NCBI GenBank assembly: GCA_002261195.1
Contig: MVBO01000051.1
Coordinates: 28,196 to 92,195, forward strand
DNA: 64,000 bases
Reading direction: 5' to 3'
Source of the DNA: Bifiguratus adelaidae
Lineage: Eukaryota; Mucoromycota; Endogonomycetes; Endogonales
The position numbers and the translations under genes are program-made. Of the stretch, positions 33,850-43,827 are shown one piece after another. The notes under the pieces are model-generated. The model was not told the DNA's origin, did not search any database, and saw only the letters and a list, made by a program, of their open reading frames with translations. Each line of letters begins with the position of its first letter. The stretch's first letter is position 1.

Positions 33850-35094
33850 TTAACGGTAATCCCTCCGATCCCGCTCTCGTTCACGGTGACGGTCCCGCCT
33901 CCGATCCGAATCACGGTCCGAATCTCGGTCGCGCTTATCATTATATCGTCGGTCATCCTCCCTTCGATCACGGTCACGTCGATCACGGTGACCATCCTCC
34001 CTGTCTCGCCTGCGGTGACTATCGCGCTCTTTTCGATCACTGTAACCCAAATCCTCGCTTCGTCTATCTGAATCTACACCAACATTGAGCCAAGATGCCA
34101 TGGGAGTGACTGCGAAATACCTACCACGATCGCTTGTACTGCCGTCTTTGCGACGTTTGACCACCAGTTTTTGGTCCTTGGCATCAAAAAAGTGCCGCAT
34201 ACTTTTTCTCGGCCCATTCTCATCCGTAAGCGAAGGATCCGGCTTTGCGCCTAATCCAAGTAAATGTTGTCTCTGTTGTACAGGCTTGTAGGCGGCCGTC
34301 GCATTGCCTCGCTTGCCCAAACCTTCACCATCCTTCCATCCCATCCCGCGCAACAGGGCGGCACCGAATTCCTCCACGGGGGTATTTTCATAGTCTTCCA
34401 ATGCTGGCGCTTCTGGGCGAAGAGCCACGTCTTCTCGATAGATATCCGTGTCTGTAGGTGTGCTTGCGGCGGGTATAATTCGGGTTGCTTGCGCAGGTGC
34501 ATCGCCTCGGGCTTCCGCGAGAATGGCGTCCATGGCAGCTTTTTGAATATCATCCTGGGCTCCGGCAGGGGCCTCCTCTGTGGCGGGAGGTTGCACTACT
34601 ACCGTTTCCGTCGTGGACACCACGGTCGTGCTTCTTGTCTCTTCAGTCTGTCCATTGATATGAGATGTTGTTTCTGTGCGCTGCGTTGTGAATTGGAGAC
34701 CAGTGGTGGGATTCATGGACCCAAGGATTTCCGGCTGAGTTGGTCCAGTGAACTGGGGCTGTCCTTGATTGGGGACAAAGATCTGTCGCTTTCTCGTCGC
34801 CTCTCGCCAATCTGCATTGGGCTGCGCAGGAATAACGAGGGCTTTCTTAACCTTTTTAGGCTTAAGGCTCTGAACGACATTGCCTTCTATGCCGGTAATG
34901 TGCTCGACCGTTGCTCCTTCCTCGTCACTGTCGTCCTGATCACCAAATTTTGGCCGTTTCCTGACAGCATCGTCGTGGCGATGTGATGATGCGAGATTTC
35001 GTTTGGCACTTTTTTGCCCACCAAGAGCCATGGAAAACTTGAGCGTTGGTGTCGCGCTCCTCTCTGACTCTGATAACGACGTTGTGTCGGCCAT
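33850..35094 (-). CDS. SPP2: G-patch splicing factor SPP2/GPKOW
   Basis: A single-exon gene of 414 codons. Spp2/GPKOW proteins use a G-patch to activate the DEAH helicase Prp2 during spliceosome activation. The G-patch core is at about residues 239-285: EDYENTPVEEFGAALLRGMGWKDGEGLGK. The region before carries TLKFSMAL near the N-terminus, a motif of this family, and a Thr-rich linker (TVVSTTETVVV). The C-terminal 90 residues are an RD/RE/RS-type low-complexity tail (many RDR, DRR, RDRD units), as in spliceosomal proteins. The ATG at 35094 (MADTTSLSE) is chosen; its start codon lies 101 bp from that of divergent MOG1, with a CACGTG between. Confidence 0.85.
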   Translation of the reverse strand: MADTTSLSESERSATPTLKFSMALGGQKSAKRNLASSHRHDDAVRKRPKFGDQDDSDEEGATVEHITGIEGNVVQSLKPKKVKKALVIPAQPNADWREATRKRQIFVPNQGQPQFTGPTQPEILGSMNPTTGLQFTTQRTETTSHINGQTEETRSTTVVSTTETVVVQPPATEEAPAGAQDDIQKAAMDAILAEARGDAPAQATRIIPAASTPTDTDIYREDVALRPEAPALEDYENTPVEEFGAALLRGMGWKDGEGLGKRGNATAAYKPVQQRQHLLGLGAKPDPSLTDENGPRKSMRHFFDAKDQKLVVKRRKDGSTSDRGRYFAVTPMASWLNVGVDSDRRSEDLGYSDRKERDSHRRRDREDGHRDRRDRDRREDDRRYNDKRDRDSDRDSDRRRDRHRERERDRRDYR

Positions 35095-35166
35095 AATGCG
35101 TCTAATGTGTCGCCAGACGCAAAAAGCAACCTCTTGCCAACGCAAAAGAGCGCTCTTTCCTTAGGT

Positions 35167-35172
35167 CACGTG
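35167..35172. promoter_or_regulatory. E-box CACGTG in the SPP2/MOG1 divergent promoter
   Basis: CACGTG within GGTCACGTGCC, centred in the 101-bp space between two divergent start codons. It could serve both genes; motif evidence only. Confidence 0.35.
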
Positions 35173-35195
35173 CCTGTCACCTTACAAGCGTTGCG

Positions 35196-35768
35196 ATGGT
35201 AAAGGAGCTCTTTGGAGGTGCATTAGTCGCCTATATACCGCCTGAATTCACCGACATTAGCACAATTAGAGAGATACCCGACAGCCAAGAAGTGTTTGCT
35301 AATGCTGCATACGACCAGAGCATCATTATCGAACTTTTGGAACAGCAATCTGACTGCGTCGACGGTGACCTTGACGCTCGACTACACTTTTCACAGATCG
35401 CCGACGATAATGAAGCAACGAGCAGTGAGATTACCGATATAAAACGCGTTGGACCAGAGCAAGCGCCCAAGTTACCCGCCGACAAGGTATTGATAACCAT
35501 GGTGGAAGGCACGCAACATGTGAGCAAGTTTCGCGAAACGAAGGCGGATGCCGTCAATGTATTGCGCGTTCTCATGGCCATTGTTCGGATACCCCATGTC
35601 AAGACAGACTTGGTCATTTCTTTTAATGTACCCATCGCATTTGGACAAGGCAGCAGCAGTGCTCAATTGGCTTCACAGCAACTAGGAGGTGTAGAGGAAG
35701 CATTGCAGATCTTTCACCGCTTCATGCAATCGCTAGAGATCAAGGATTGGGGTTTGTTTGGCGCCTAA
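35196..35768 (+). CDS. MOG1: Ran-binding nuclear import factor Mog1
   Basis: A single-exon gene of 190 codons matching the Mog1/RanGRF fold, which binds Ran GTPase and supports nuclear import. The N-terminus KELFGGALVAYIPPEFTDIS-type sequence with IREIPDSQEVF is the family signature (the usual form is LFGGAI ... DVSxxRQVPDNQEVF). The C-terminal half contains VLRVLMAIVRIPHVKTDLVISFN and ends EIKDWGLFGA. Length is typical. The ATG at 35196 precedes the conserved motif directly, so the start is secure. Confidence 0.92.
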   Translation: MVKELFGGALVAYIPPEFTDISTIREIPDSQEVFANAAYDQSIIIELLEQQSDCVDGDLDARLHFSQIADDNEATSSEITDIKRVGPEQAPKLPADKVLITMVEGTQHVSKFRETKADAVNVLRVLMAIVRIPHVKTDLVISFNVPIAFGQGSSSAQLASQQLGGVEEALQIFHRFMQSLEIKDWGLFGA

Positions 35769-35913
35769 TGCATTGCATTTGCATTTGCTCTATTATGTAC
35801 ATAGTTTTGCAACAGGTGAAATGTGTTTATGGTTTGGAAGACTGCCATGGATCATGAAGGAGAGATCCTTGATCGTGTGCAATAGCCGTGGTTGATGAGT
35901 TGGTGCGGTTGTC

Positions 35914-36517
35914 TTATTTGCCATTCGTCAACGCGCGTTGTTGGTACATGAACCACTCGAATCTGGCGCATTTCTCAAACGAGTAGCTGGCGATCGCGTA
36001 TCCTAGAATGGCCATGGAGGCTGTCGTGGATCAATACTAAGCGATACAGTGATCTGCCTGTTCAATGACTCACTGCATGTTGCCAGGATAGTATTGTTCC
36101 AGCACATGCGTGCGAACCGTCTGCATCCATAGCCTAGACGATGGGTTAACCCGGCCGATCTGAGTAACCTCGGACTGTATCATGCTTCCTCACCCGTTGC
36201 AAACCCTCCAATCACTGGCACCCCAAGAAAGGCCAAAGTAAAGGCAACCGACATAGGCCTTATGGTCTTATACTTGTGAAGCAAGATGATGCCACTTACC
36301 AGAACCATACATGCCGTTTCTATACGCCTCCAACTGGCATGCCTTGGGAATCATCCATTCCTGCAAATAGGCAGCTTTGTGAGCCAACCCTTCCAGCCAA
36401 ACACACCCACACCGACATCTCCAAGGCTACATGCATGCCCTCATTCCTCTCACTAGCCTAAACACTCACTGGATGCTGTTTTGCAATCTCTTGTTGCAAG
36501 CGCGTTAACGGAGCCAT
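35914..36517 (-). CDS. Possible small multi-exon membrane-protein gene, unrecognised
   Basis: A weakly supported call. From ATG 36517 the first exon reads MAPLTRLQQEIAKQHP, ending at a GTGAGT donor. Later minus-strand segments with splice-like borders include a hydrophobic stretch (SVAFTLAFLGVPVIGGFATG, about 36190-36250) and a last exon reading MAILGYAIASYSFEKCARF to QQRALTNGK with a stop at 35914-35916. Reading-frame continuity between the first exons could not be settled by hand. A short mitochondrial or ER membrane protein is possible. Start codons of this gene and the divergent 36.6-kb gene would lie only 49 bp apart. Confidence 0.3.
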
Positions 36518-36566
36518 CGAAGAAGTGTCCCAAAATACTCTTCTACACTGACAGGTTTCACGCGCC

Positions 36567-37910
36567 ATGGTGAGTGCACGCAAACCGTCATTGCGTACGC
36601 GACTACAACGTGCGCGTGAAGGTAAAGGGACGCCGAAAGGTACAGAGACTCCCGTACAGTCGCCAAAGTCACCGACGCCAACGACCAAGCCGAATGACAC
36701 GGTCAGCAATGACACCGAAGTGGAGAGCGTCAACAAGGTCCAAGAGGTCAGCAAGGTGACGCTACCCCGCAAGGATGAAAAGAAACGCTCAGTGCGGCGA
36801 AGCCTGGCGTCGGCTTGCTGGCTTATTGCAGGTAGGAACACGTACCTGTTACCCTTGACCATGCCCTCTCTCTGACCTTAATACCCGTCGCTAGATACCC
36901 TCCTCGGCACCCTCCACATCCTTCGACCCTTTCTCTCACTCGCCCTTGCGCTACTCCTCATCGCCTACTTTATTCAATATATTGCCTCTATGCTACCCCC
37001 TCACTTCTCCACCTACCTTTGCCCACCTTTCATCTCGCGCTTTCTACCCTTTTGCGATAACAGTGACATCTACATACCCGACTTTTCGACCCTCGTCAAC
37101 AAGCAGGTGGATCTCTATGGATCCATGAACTCGCAGATCCACCCCGACAGCATCTCGGCCGTCGAACTTAAAAAGGTGGAACTCGCCACCTCGGATCTAC
37201 GCATGATGGTCAAGTTTTCGGCCCTTGGATGCGCTCCATTGCTCGATGAACAGTTGGGATCCTATATCGTTCAATCTCGCGAGCTTGGTCGACAGGTGCA
37301 AATCCTACAAGCACGCACCAAGGGAACAATTGATAATCTCATCACCTACAATACCTACATGTTGCGTGGACTAGGTGAAGCACAAGATCGAAAGAGTCCG
37401 TCTTCCCTTCGTGGTCTTCGCGAGCTGTACAAGACGACCATGAGCTATGTGGAAGGCGACGTTCGACGGCTCATACTTGCTGTGCAAGAGACACTGGGAG
37501 GTTTGGACAATCTAGAATCCACCCTGGGCTCCATCCACGAGATCACGGCTCAAGAACTGACCTTACAGCGTTACGAACACAACAAACTCTTGTCTGAGTT
37601 ATGGACCATTGTCGGCGGCAATCGATTACAGCGTGCCGAGTTCAAGGACAACTTTTGCCTTCTCGAAAACTTTGATCATCAACGCATTGATGCTACCCAA
37701 CGTCTCAAGATCCTTCTTCACCGACTCACGGCTTTTCAACTCGATCTCGAAGAATTGCGCGAAACGCTCAACCGACCGATCATGGAGGACGCTCAAAGCG
37801 AGGTTCCCATCATCATGTTACCCCTCGAGATACAGATCGAGAACGTGGCTAAAGGCATTGAGCGTCTGCGAGAAACCAAAGTGTTGGAGCGCAAGACAAT
37901 AGAAGCGTAA
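36567..37910 (+). CDS. Membrane protein with long helical domain, unrecognised
   Basis: Exons 36567-36831 and 36895-37910 (intron 36832-36894, GT-AG) encode about 426 residues. The N-terminal 85 residues are basic and Ser/Thr/Pro-rich, without a signal peptide. One strong membrane helix follows (LRPFLSLALALLLIAYFIQY). Then comes a roughly 300-residue mostly helical, coiled-coil-like region (ELKKVELATSDLRMM, SRELGRQVQILQART, RLKILLHRLTAFQLDLEELR). I do not recognise a named family. The layout suggests a membrane-anchored structural or tethering protein. Its stop codon is just 16 bp before the ATG of the next same-strand gene, so co-transcription is possible. Confidence 0.65.
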
Positions 37911-37926
37911 TTTTGGAACACTTGCT

Positions 37927-39025
37927 ATGTTTAAGAAAGCCGTTGACGACGAAACCGACGCTTTATTACCGTATGGTCGACATGTCAACAGCAAGGTGCC
38001 GCACATTATGCAGGCAAGTAACGATCTGAGGTGCTTCTGGTGGCTAATGGTGGCTCATGGTTGTAGAATTCCGACTGGGATTGTGGGTTGGCCTGCGTGA
38101 CCATGACACTGAAAGGCGTCGGTGTGAGCTGTTCACTGCAGGAACTACGTCGATTATGCCCCCTAAAGTCCATTTGGTCCGTCGACTTGGCGTTTCTGCT
38201 CAGAAACTATGTGGAAGACTTTACATACTATACGTCGTTTCTGGGAAGCCGACGAGAATACAAGAAGGACAAGTTCTATCAAGAGACCTACGACGAGGAT
38301 CAGAAGCGAGTCGATAAGCTCTTTGCGGTCGCCAAGGCTGCTAATGTACATATTGTGAGAATGTAAGTGCATAGCATTGAGAGGGTGGCAAAAACGATGC
38401 ATTGGAAGCATTGAAGACATCCATGTCCGAGGAATTGTAGCTAACCATGGCTGTTTGGGAATGTAGGATTCTGCCCTTGGACGACTACAAGCGCTTCTTG
38501 TATTGTAAACAGTTTGCCATCATATCTCTTGTCAATATTCGATTGCTTCAATGTGAGCTCTGTCTGGTACGTGTTTGTTCCATTCTTGGACGATATCTCC
38601 ATTCCCTTGAAGGTTTTGTCTCACTCACGCATTGAACGTGTAGGAAAGAAAACAATGCGCTACAGTGGTATGCGGTAGTCTCGATCACCTTTTTGACCGT
38701 TTCAAAGGCTCACATTACGTCGGTACGAGTTGCTCTTTTCCTTTTTTCCCGTCCACTCGACCTCGCTTGTTCACTCATCTCATCCTCTAGGCCATTTCAT
38801 TACCCTTATCAACTATGATCCGGTAGAGGACCTCCTCTTTTACCGTGACCCTGCCATAGCCGAACCTGTCTGTGCTATTTCTCCGGAAAATTTCGAACGA
38901 GCCCGGCGATCACCAGGAACCGACAATGACTGGTAAGGTGTTCCTTGAGGCAGACGCGGATGTGATGGCTCACTAGATGGTGGTTTTATAGTATTGTGGT
39001 CCGGTTGGAGGGTTCAACGGTATAG
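37927..39025 (+). CDS. GUCD1 family protein (guanylyl-cyclase-domain-containing 1 like)
   Basis: A multi-exon member of the GUCD1/PF09778 family, whose biochemical role is poorly known; the fold is related to papain-like C39 peptidases. The start MFKKAVDDETDALLPYG is followed by HIMQ|NSDWDCGLACVTM, the family's WDCGLAC box with a potential catalytic Cys. Other blocks are IWSVDLAFLL, FTYYTSFLG, and after two introns YVGHFITLINYD, which supplies a candidate catalytic His. The last intron (38933-38991) is followed by an exon giving CIVVRLEGSTV and TAG at 39023-39025. Introns are about 55-100 bp. It converges on RPN5 with 145 bp between stops. Confidence 0.82.
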
Positions 39026-39170
39026 CACGGTTCATCTCGTTTCAGCCCATCTGCATGCCATCTTGCAGCGATGTGCTGCTCCTGTACAAAGTCACCTTTG
39101 ATGTCAGCTAGTGGATCCGCAAAACAAGCCCATCATATAGAACCATTCACTTTCTTTATCCCTCTACAAT

Positions 39171-41020
39171 TTACATGGCTTTGGCAATCTTGTGAACCAT
39201 TTCCTGTGAGGCATTGGCATGAGCAACTCTGGATAACTTACGGCAAGCAACAGAAACACCTACCTCCTTGGAGATGAGATGACAGGTCTTTTCAATCAAG
39301 CCTAGCAAGGAATTGATATCGTGTGACCAGTCGTTGAGCGCTTCATTGGCGTCCTTTTGTTGCTGGAATGTGATGATGCCTGCTGGTCTATCGATTCTGG
39401 CAAAGATGGTCTTGCTCACAACGAGCTTGGAAAGAAACTCCTCCGTTTCCTGTACAACATGATGAGTGCCAAGATCTTGTTACCTTGTCGACTTACCTGA
39501 TCGTTCAAGTCCAAAAGTTGCGTCAAACGCTTCATAGTAATCTTGGTATAATAACGTGCCACCACACGCACATTATGTTCAATGACTCTATTGTGCAATT
39601 CACTCCATCTCTTTTGTCCATCTTGCTCATTCAGGTTAAAAACTCCCGTCGAACGTAAAGTTGAGCCGTAAATCTCCTCCATTTTGGGCCATCGCATAAG
39701 TTCGTGGGTGATGAAACATTTCAAAAAATCGCTGAATAGAGTGAGCGTTGAATGCGGGCTACTCACTACAATGACAACACTTACTGGAAGGTGGGAATTT
39801 TTGCGAGGTTCAAATCAGCGTAGATGCGATGCAATAGATCGGACTGCTCATTGTCATAGGGTGCAAGGATGATAAAGATAACAACCTTTTGCAGGACCTG
39901 GAATACCGAAAACGTCAACACCGGCGCCCCAACTGAGACCAGAACCTTACATCTTTCCATTTTGCCTCATCCTCTTGAATACTTGGCGTCTGATAAATGT
40001 TTCGAAAGTTCTTGCATACCTCCAGATATTGCTCGGCATGGAGGGCATGCTGGTTCATCAGAGTATAGTAGCGCAATTTCAAGTCCTGCAAAGACATGAT
40101 TCTGTAAGCATCCGTCCTACACCAGCCGACTTGAACAAGAGGCCTACCTGCTGCTCAGTATCTTCAAAAAACTTTGGATTAATCTTTCGAGATATGATTT
40201 GCGTTCTTGTATAGTCCTTCTTTTCTAGACACAATCTCATTTGCTCCAGAATGAACTCTGTCTTTTCCCGTCTCTCCATCGATCCAAACGTCTCAACTTG
40301 CAACTCTTGCAAAATCTCAGCTGCTTCTGTGATATTTCCCTCTTCCTCTCGGATTTTGGCCAATCGCATGGTCAAGCGTGCTCGTTCAACTTCAACGTAA
40401 ATCTATGTGCAATGGTTAGCACGCCAAATTGTCAAACATGCTTGACTTGACCTACCTTGCCCTCAGTCACAGTGCGCAATGTGTCAATCAGGGAAAGCTG
40501 AGTTTCCTTGTCCGGAGTCTCATCAAGATGCGACATTGCTTCTTGCACCATCTTTGTTGTTGCCTGAGCGAAAGATAAGCAAATCCAGTCGCCGATGCAG
40601 AATCTGGCGACTTACTCCTTTGAGCTGGCCATGTTTCTTGGATAACGTAACGACATATTCATTCAAGAGTTTCCATTCTCTGCACTCGAAGCATAAATGT
40701 ATGGCGTGAACCAAAAGTCGCCCTGTCGATACTTGATCTGCAGCCTACAAGGTATATATAATCCATTGAGTTTACCTCTGCTTGCATACCGACGTCCTCA
40801 ACACCTACATTTCTCGCCTGCTTCTCTAATCCCAGAATGCGCTCAAGAGCTTCGGTCAAGTGCCCATTCTGTAGTCAAGGCGGTCAACATCGCTGTACCT
40901 CGACGCAACTTTCTGTCATTAAACACATACTTTGGCTAATTCGGTGGTCTTCGGGAGCAATTCATCCACTTGGGGTGAAAAGTCCTTCTCCATTTTGATC
41001 AATTTGCCATCTTCCTCCAT
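39171..41020 (-). CDS. RPN5: 26S proteasome lid subunit Rpn5 (PSMD12)
   Basis: A PCI-domain subunit of the proteasome regulatory lid. The N-terminus [30 protein letters not shown] and the block [29 protein letters not shown] are characteristic. The PCI region includes [14 protein letters not shown] and [24 protein letters not shown], then [28 protein letters not shown] and [15 protein letters not shown] at the conserved C-terminus. Ten or so short introns split the gene. The chosen ATG (41020) opens the conserved N-terminus; an earlier in-frame start is possible. The promoter is shared with divergent WBP11. Confidence 0.9.
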
Positions 41021-41062
41021 AGTCGTCTGCAAGAGAGAGAGAGCAGTTCACTGACGCGTTTG

Positions 41063-41086
41063 AGTGACGTCAAGCAAATATCACGT
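41063..41086. promoter_or_regulatory. CRE (TGACGTCA) and E-box (TCACGTGA) in the RPN5/WBP11 promoter
   Basis: TGACGTCA at 41063-41070 and the palindrome TCACGTGA at 41079-41086 lie side by side in the 110-bp space between two divergent start codons. The pairing resembles a compact bidirectional promoter. Motif evidence only. Confidence 0.4.
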
Positions 41087-41130
41087 GATATAAAGTACGA
41101 ATTTGAAACAATTGATTTTCGTTCATTGTC

Positions 41131-42548
41131 ATGGTCAGCTCTAAGGCAAGGGAGCGAAATCCCGTAGACGCGCAGCGTAAGTGGACTATTGCGTGGTACT
41201 TCAAGGCTAATAATGATGTTGGGATGTTGTAGGTCGCGCACAAAGAAAGAGAGAGCTTAAAAAGGTACAGATGTGGAGCGTCTCTGTTGATGCATTACGA
41301 TCTAGCTGAGCTAACCGAATGATAGCAACAAGATGAAAGAAAGCGGCAACGGGAGCTTGTGTCAGAGCTCAGAGATACTGGAAAAGCCAGTAAGGAAGTG
41401 GAACGATTGGAACAGCTCGGTAGGTTCTGACATTGTGCGAAATTTGAACACGATCTCATCGATGCCACAGCTCGGCAACGTCAATTGGACAAACATGAGA
41501 TGGAAAAGCTCAAAAAGTTCAAGTTGGAATTGGCAAAACATAAAAGGAACAAGGAGGTAAGCGGCTGAAAGGCGGAGGTGTGCTAATTGGGTATTTATGG
41601 CCATGGATTTAAGCAGGCGGAAAGCAGTGGCGCAAAAGAGAACAAAGACGAGATAGATCCAAGGCTCTCCATATATTATGATCCAGTATTCAACCCCTAT
41701 GGAGCGCCGCCACCGGGCAAGAAGCAGGAATATCGTGAGTGCCATGCATGAGAATGAATGCTTGTGCTGACAAGAGACATACAGGGACTTCGTTGGATGC
41801 GAAAGCGGACAGTGACAAGGATGAGTCGGAAGCTGAACTGGGTGCAGAACAAGATGAAGAAGAGGGCAGCGGAAATGTGCCAATGCCAGGAAAAGATGAC
41901 CAGTCTAGCGAGGACGAATTTAGCGATGAGGATGACATTCCGTTGGACGAGATACCGTTGCCGGATGGACCACCTCCTCAAAGGCTTCGCTCTCCCTATC
42001 CATCCAATGGAGTCTACCAGCCACAGTATGCGTTCTCGGGTCCACCACCAGGCGTTCCTGCGCATGCCAGTTATCCCTATCCACCACATCACCAGTCAAT
42101 CCCTCCACAGTACTCATCTGCCGCCGAACCGACTTATCCAACTCCTCCACCACCAGCACCCTTAATTAAATCATCTCAGTACGCCCATTTCCAATCTGCA
42201 GCGACAACTACCGGACCTTCGCCTGCCATTCAATCACCGACCTATTCCAAGCCCAAAGCGTATGCACCCAATGCCGTCATTGCCGCAGCACCTGTGGTTC
42301 GGGATCTACAAAAAGAGCTCACGACCATGGTGCCAGCATCCTTGCGAAGAAAAGGCCTGACCAAGGCGGGCAAACCATCCAAATCATTGCCAAAAGTCAA
42401 TGCCGCGCCCGATCTCGGCGAAGGATCCGATGCCATCCCAACCAAGGATCCCATCGTCCCACCTCCCGACAAGGCCAAAGACGGCGCAAGTTCAAAGATA
42501 CAAGAGGAATACGATCAGTTTATGAAGGAAGTAGAAGGCTTAATGTAA
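41131..42548 (+). CDS. WBP11: WW-domain-binding protein 11 (WBP11), spliceosome factor
   Basis: A WBP11-family nuclear protein associated with pre-mRNA splicing. The conserved basic N-terminus MVSSKARERNPVDAQ is joined to RRAQRKRELKK, then QQDERKRQRELVSELRDTG and RQLDKHEMEKLKKFKLEL. The block DPRLSIYYDPVFNPYGAPPPGK is the family's signature. An acidic segment and a Pro/Tyr/Gln-rich region with PPPPAP-type motifs (WW ligands) follow. The end holds MVPASLRRKGL, typical of WBP11, and a short helical tail ending VEGLM. Five introns interrupt the first 600 bp. It ends 49 bp before the next same-strand start. Confidence 0.87.
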
Positions 42549-42597
42549 CTTTTTTGCTTGTAAGATTCAACAACGTTGTCGTGTGACATTTCTGATT

Positions 42598-43686
42598 ATG
42601 TTTCGCTCACTGTTCTGCCATCGGTTACCAAGCCGAACGCTGCCATTGGAGCCAATTGGTCAGCATGGCAGGTTACGAACGTTTACCTCCGGTAAGGCTG
42701 CCCCCACAAGCTCCCTCAATCATCGATTACGGCAGCGTAGCACCTTCTTGTTTGGTACTGTTACAACAGCGTCTTTGCTCGCATGGGTATACTCTACACG
42801 GTCCGATCAAGACGTAGGGCGACTCCTCGAGCACAAGTATACGCCTCTCAAACTCGTCCACACCCAACCCGTCACACCCAATACCACCTTGTTTCGCTTG
42901 CAGCTCAGTCACCCTCCACTTCACTTTCCACCCATTTCTTCGATCCACGTCAAGGATAGCAGTATGCAAATCATGCGACCATATACCCCAGTGAACGATC
43001 CCGTCAAGGATGGCTATATCGATCTATTGGTCAAGCGATACAAGGACGGCACCATGTCCAACATGCTTCATAACCTCGCCCTCGGGCAATCGGTCGAAGT
43101 TTGCGGACCGGTGCGTGAATATGATCATCAACAAGGCTCTAAAAGAGAGATTGGCATGGTACGTATTCAATGGCGCGTTTGGCATGGCGCACTAACGGCC
43201 TATAGATTGCGGGAGGAACTGGCATTACGCCAATGTACCAACTGATTCGCTCAGTCTTGAATCAAGGTGATGACAGGACCAAGATATCCCTCATTTATGC
43301 CAATAGGACGGAACAAGACATTATCTTGCGCAAGGAACTGGATCAAATGGCCCAGTTACATCCCCAAAGGTTCAAGGTGTACTACACGTTGGAGGAATGG
43401 GATCAAGGTTGGCCATTCGGACACGGTTATGTCTCAAAAGCCATGATTGAACGTATGATGCCTAGTGCAGCGCTGGGCAAGGACACCGCCATTCTTGTCA
43501 GCGGACCGGATGGGTAAGGAGCCGCGGAGGAAGGGGTGGGTTGGTTCACGCACGCGGTTTTGCTGACGTGCCTTTAGAATGATCGATGCGGTCGCTGGAC
43601 CACGCGGGCCATACATGAGCCAAGGCAAAGTAGGAGGGTTGCTGGCACGGCAAGGTTACCAGGAACATCAAGTCTGGAAGCTCTAA
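42598..43686 (+). CDS. NADH-cytochrome b5 reductase-like protein, mitochondrial type
   Basis: A ferredoxin-reductase-type flavoprotein. The basic, Ser/Arg-rich N-terminus (MFRSLFCHRLPSRTL ...) followed by a hydrophobic helix (FLFGTVTTASLLAWVY) suggests mitochondrial targeting and membrane anchoring, as in Mcr1 or CYB5RL proteins. FAD-binding RPYTPV and the following DGTMSNML are present; the NADH site is split by an intron, giving IAGGTGITPMYQLIR, and the C-terminal SGPDGMIDAVAG corresponds to the family's CGPxGM. The last intron (about 43515-43578) interrupts that motif. The loop between the beta strands near PPISSIHVKDSSMQ is short. Electron acceptor is not evident. Confidence 0.82.
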
Positions 43687-43827
43687 TGTACTATAGAAAT
43701 GATAGAGACTAATGCCATAGACACCATAGACGCAATAGAGTCCATGACAAGGAGACCACGAAGGTGATGGGGCAATTTATGAAACCACTATTTAATCCAT
43801 GTGGAAAGATCAACGTACATGCCACGT

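Noticed and set aside
33805-34088. Plus-strand frames opposite the SPP2 tail
   Set aside because: They arise from the RD/RE codon repeats of the minus-strand gene and have repetitive Val/Thr/Ile or His/Asp composition.
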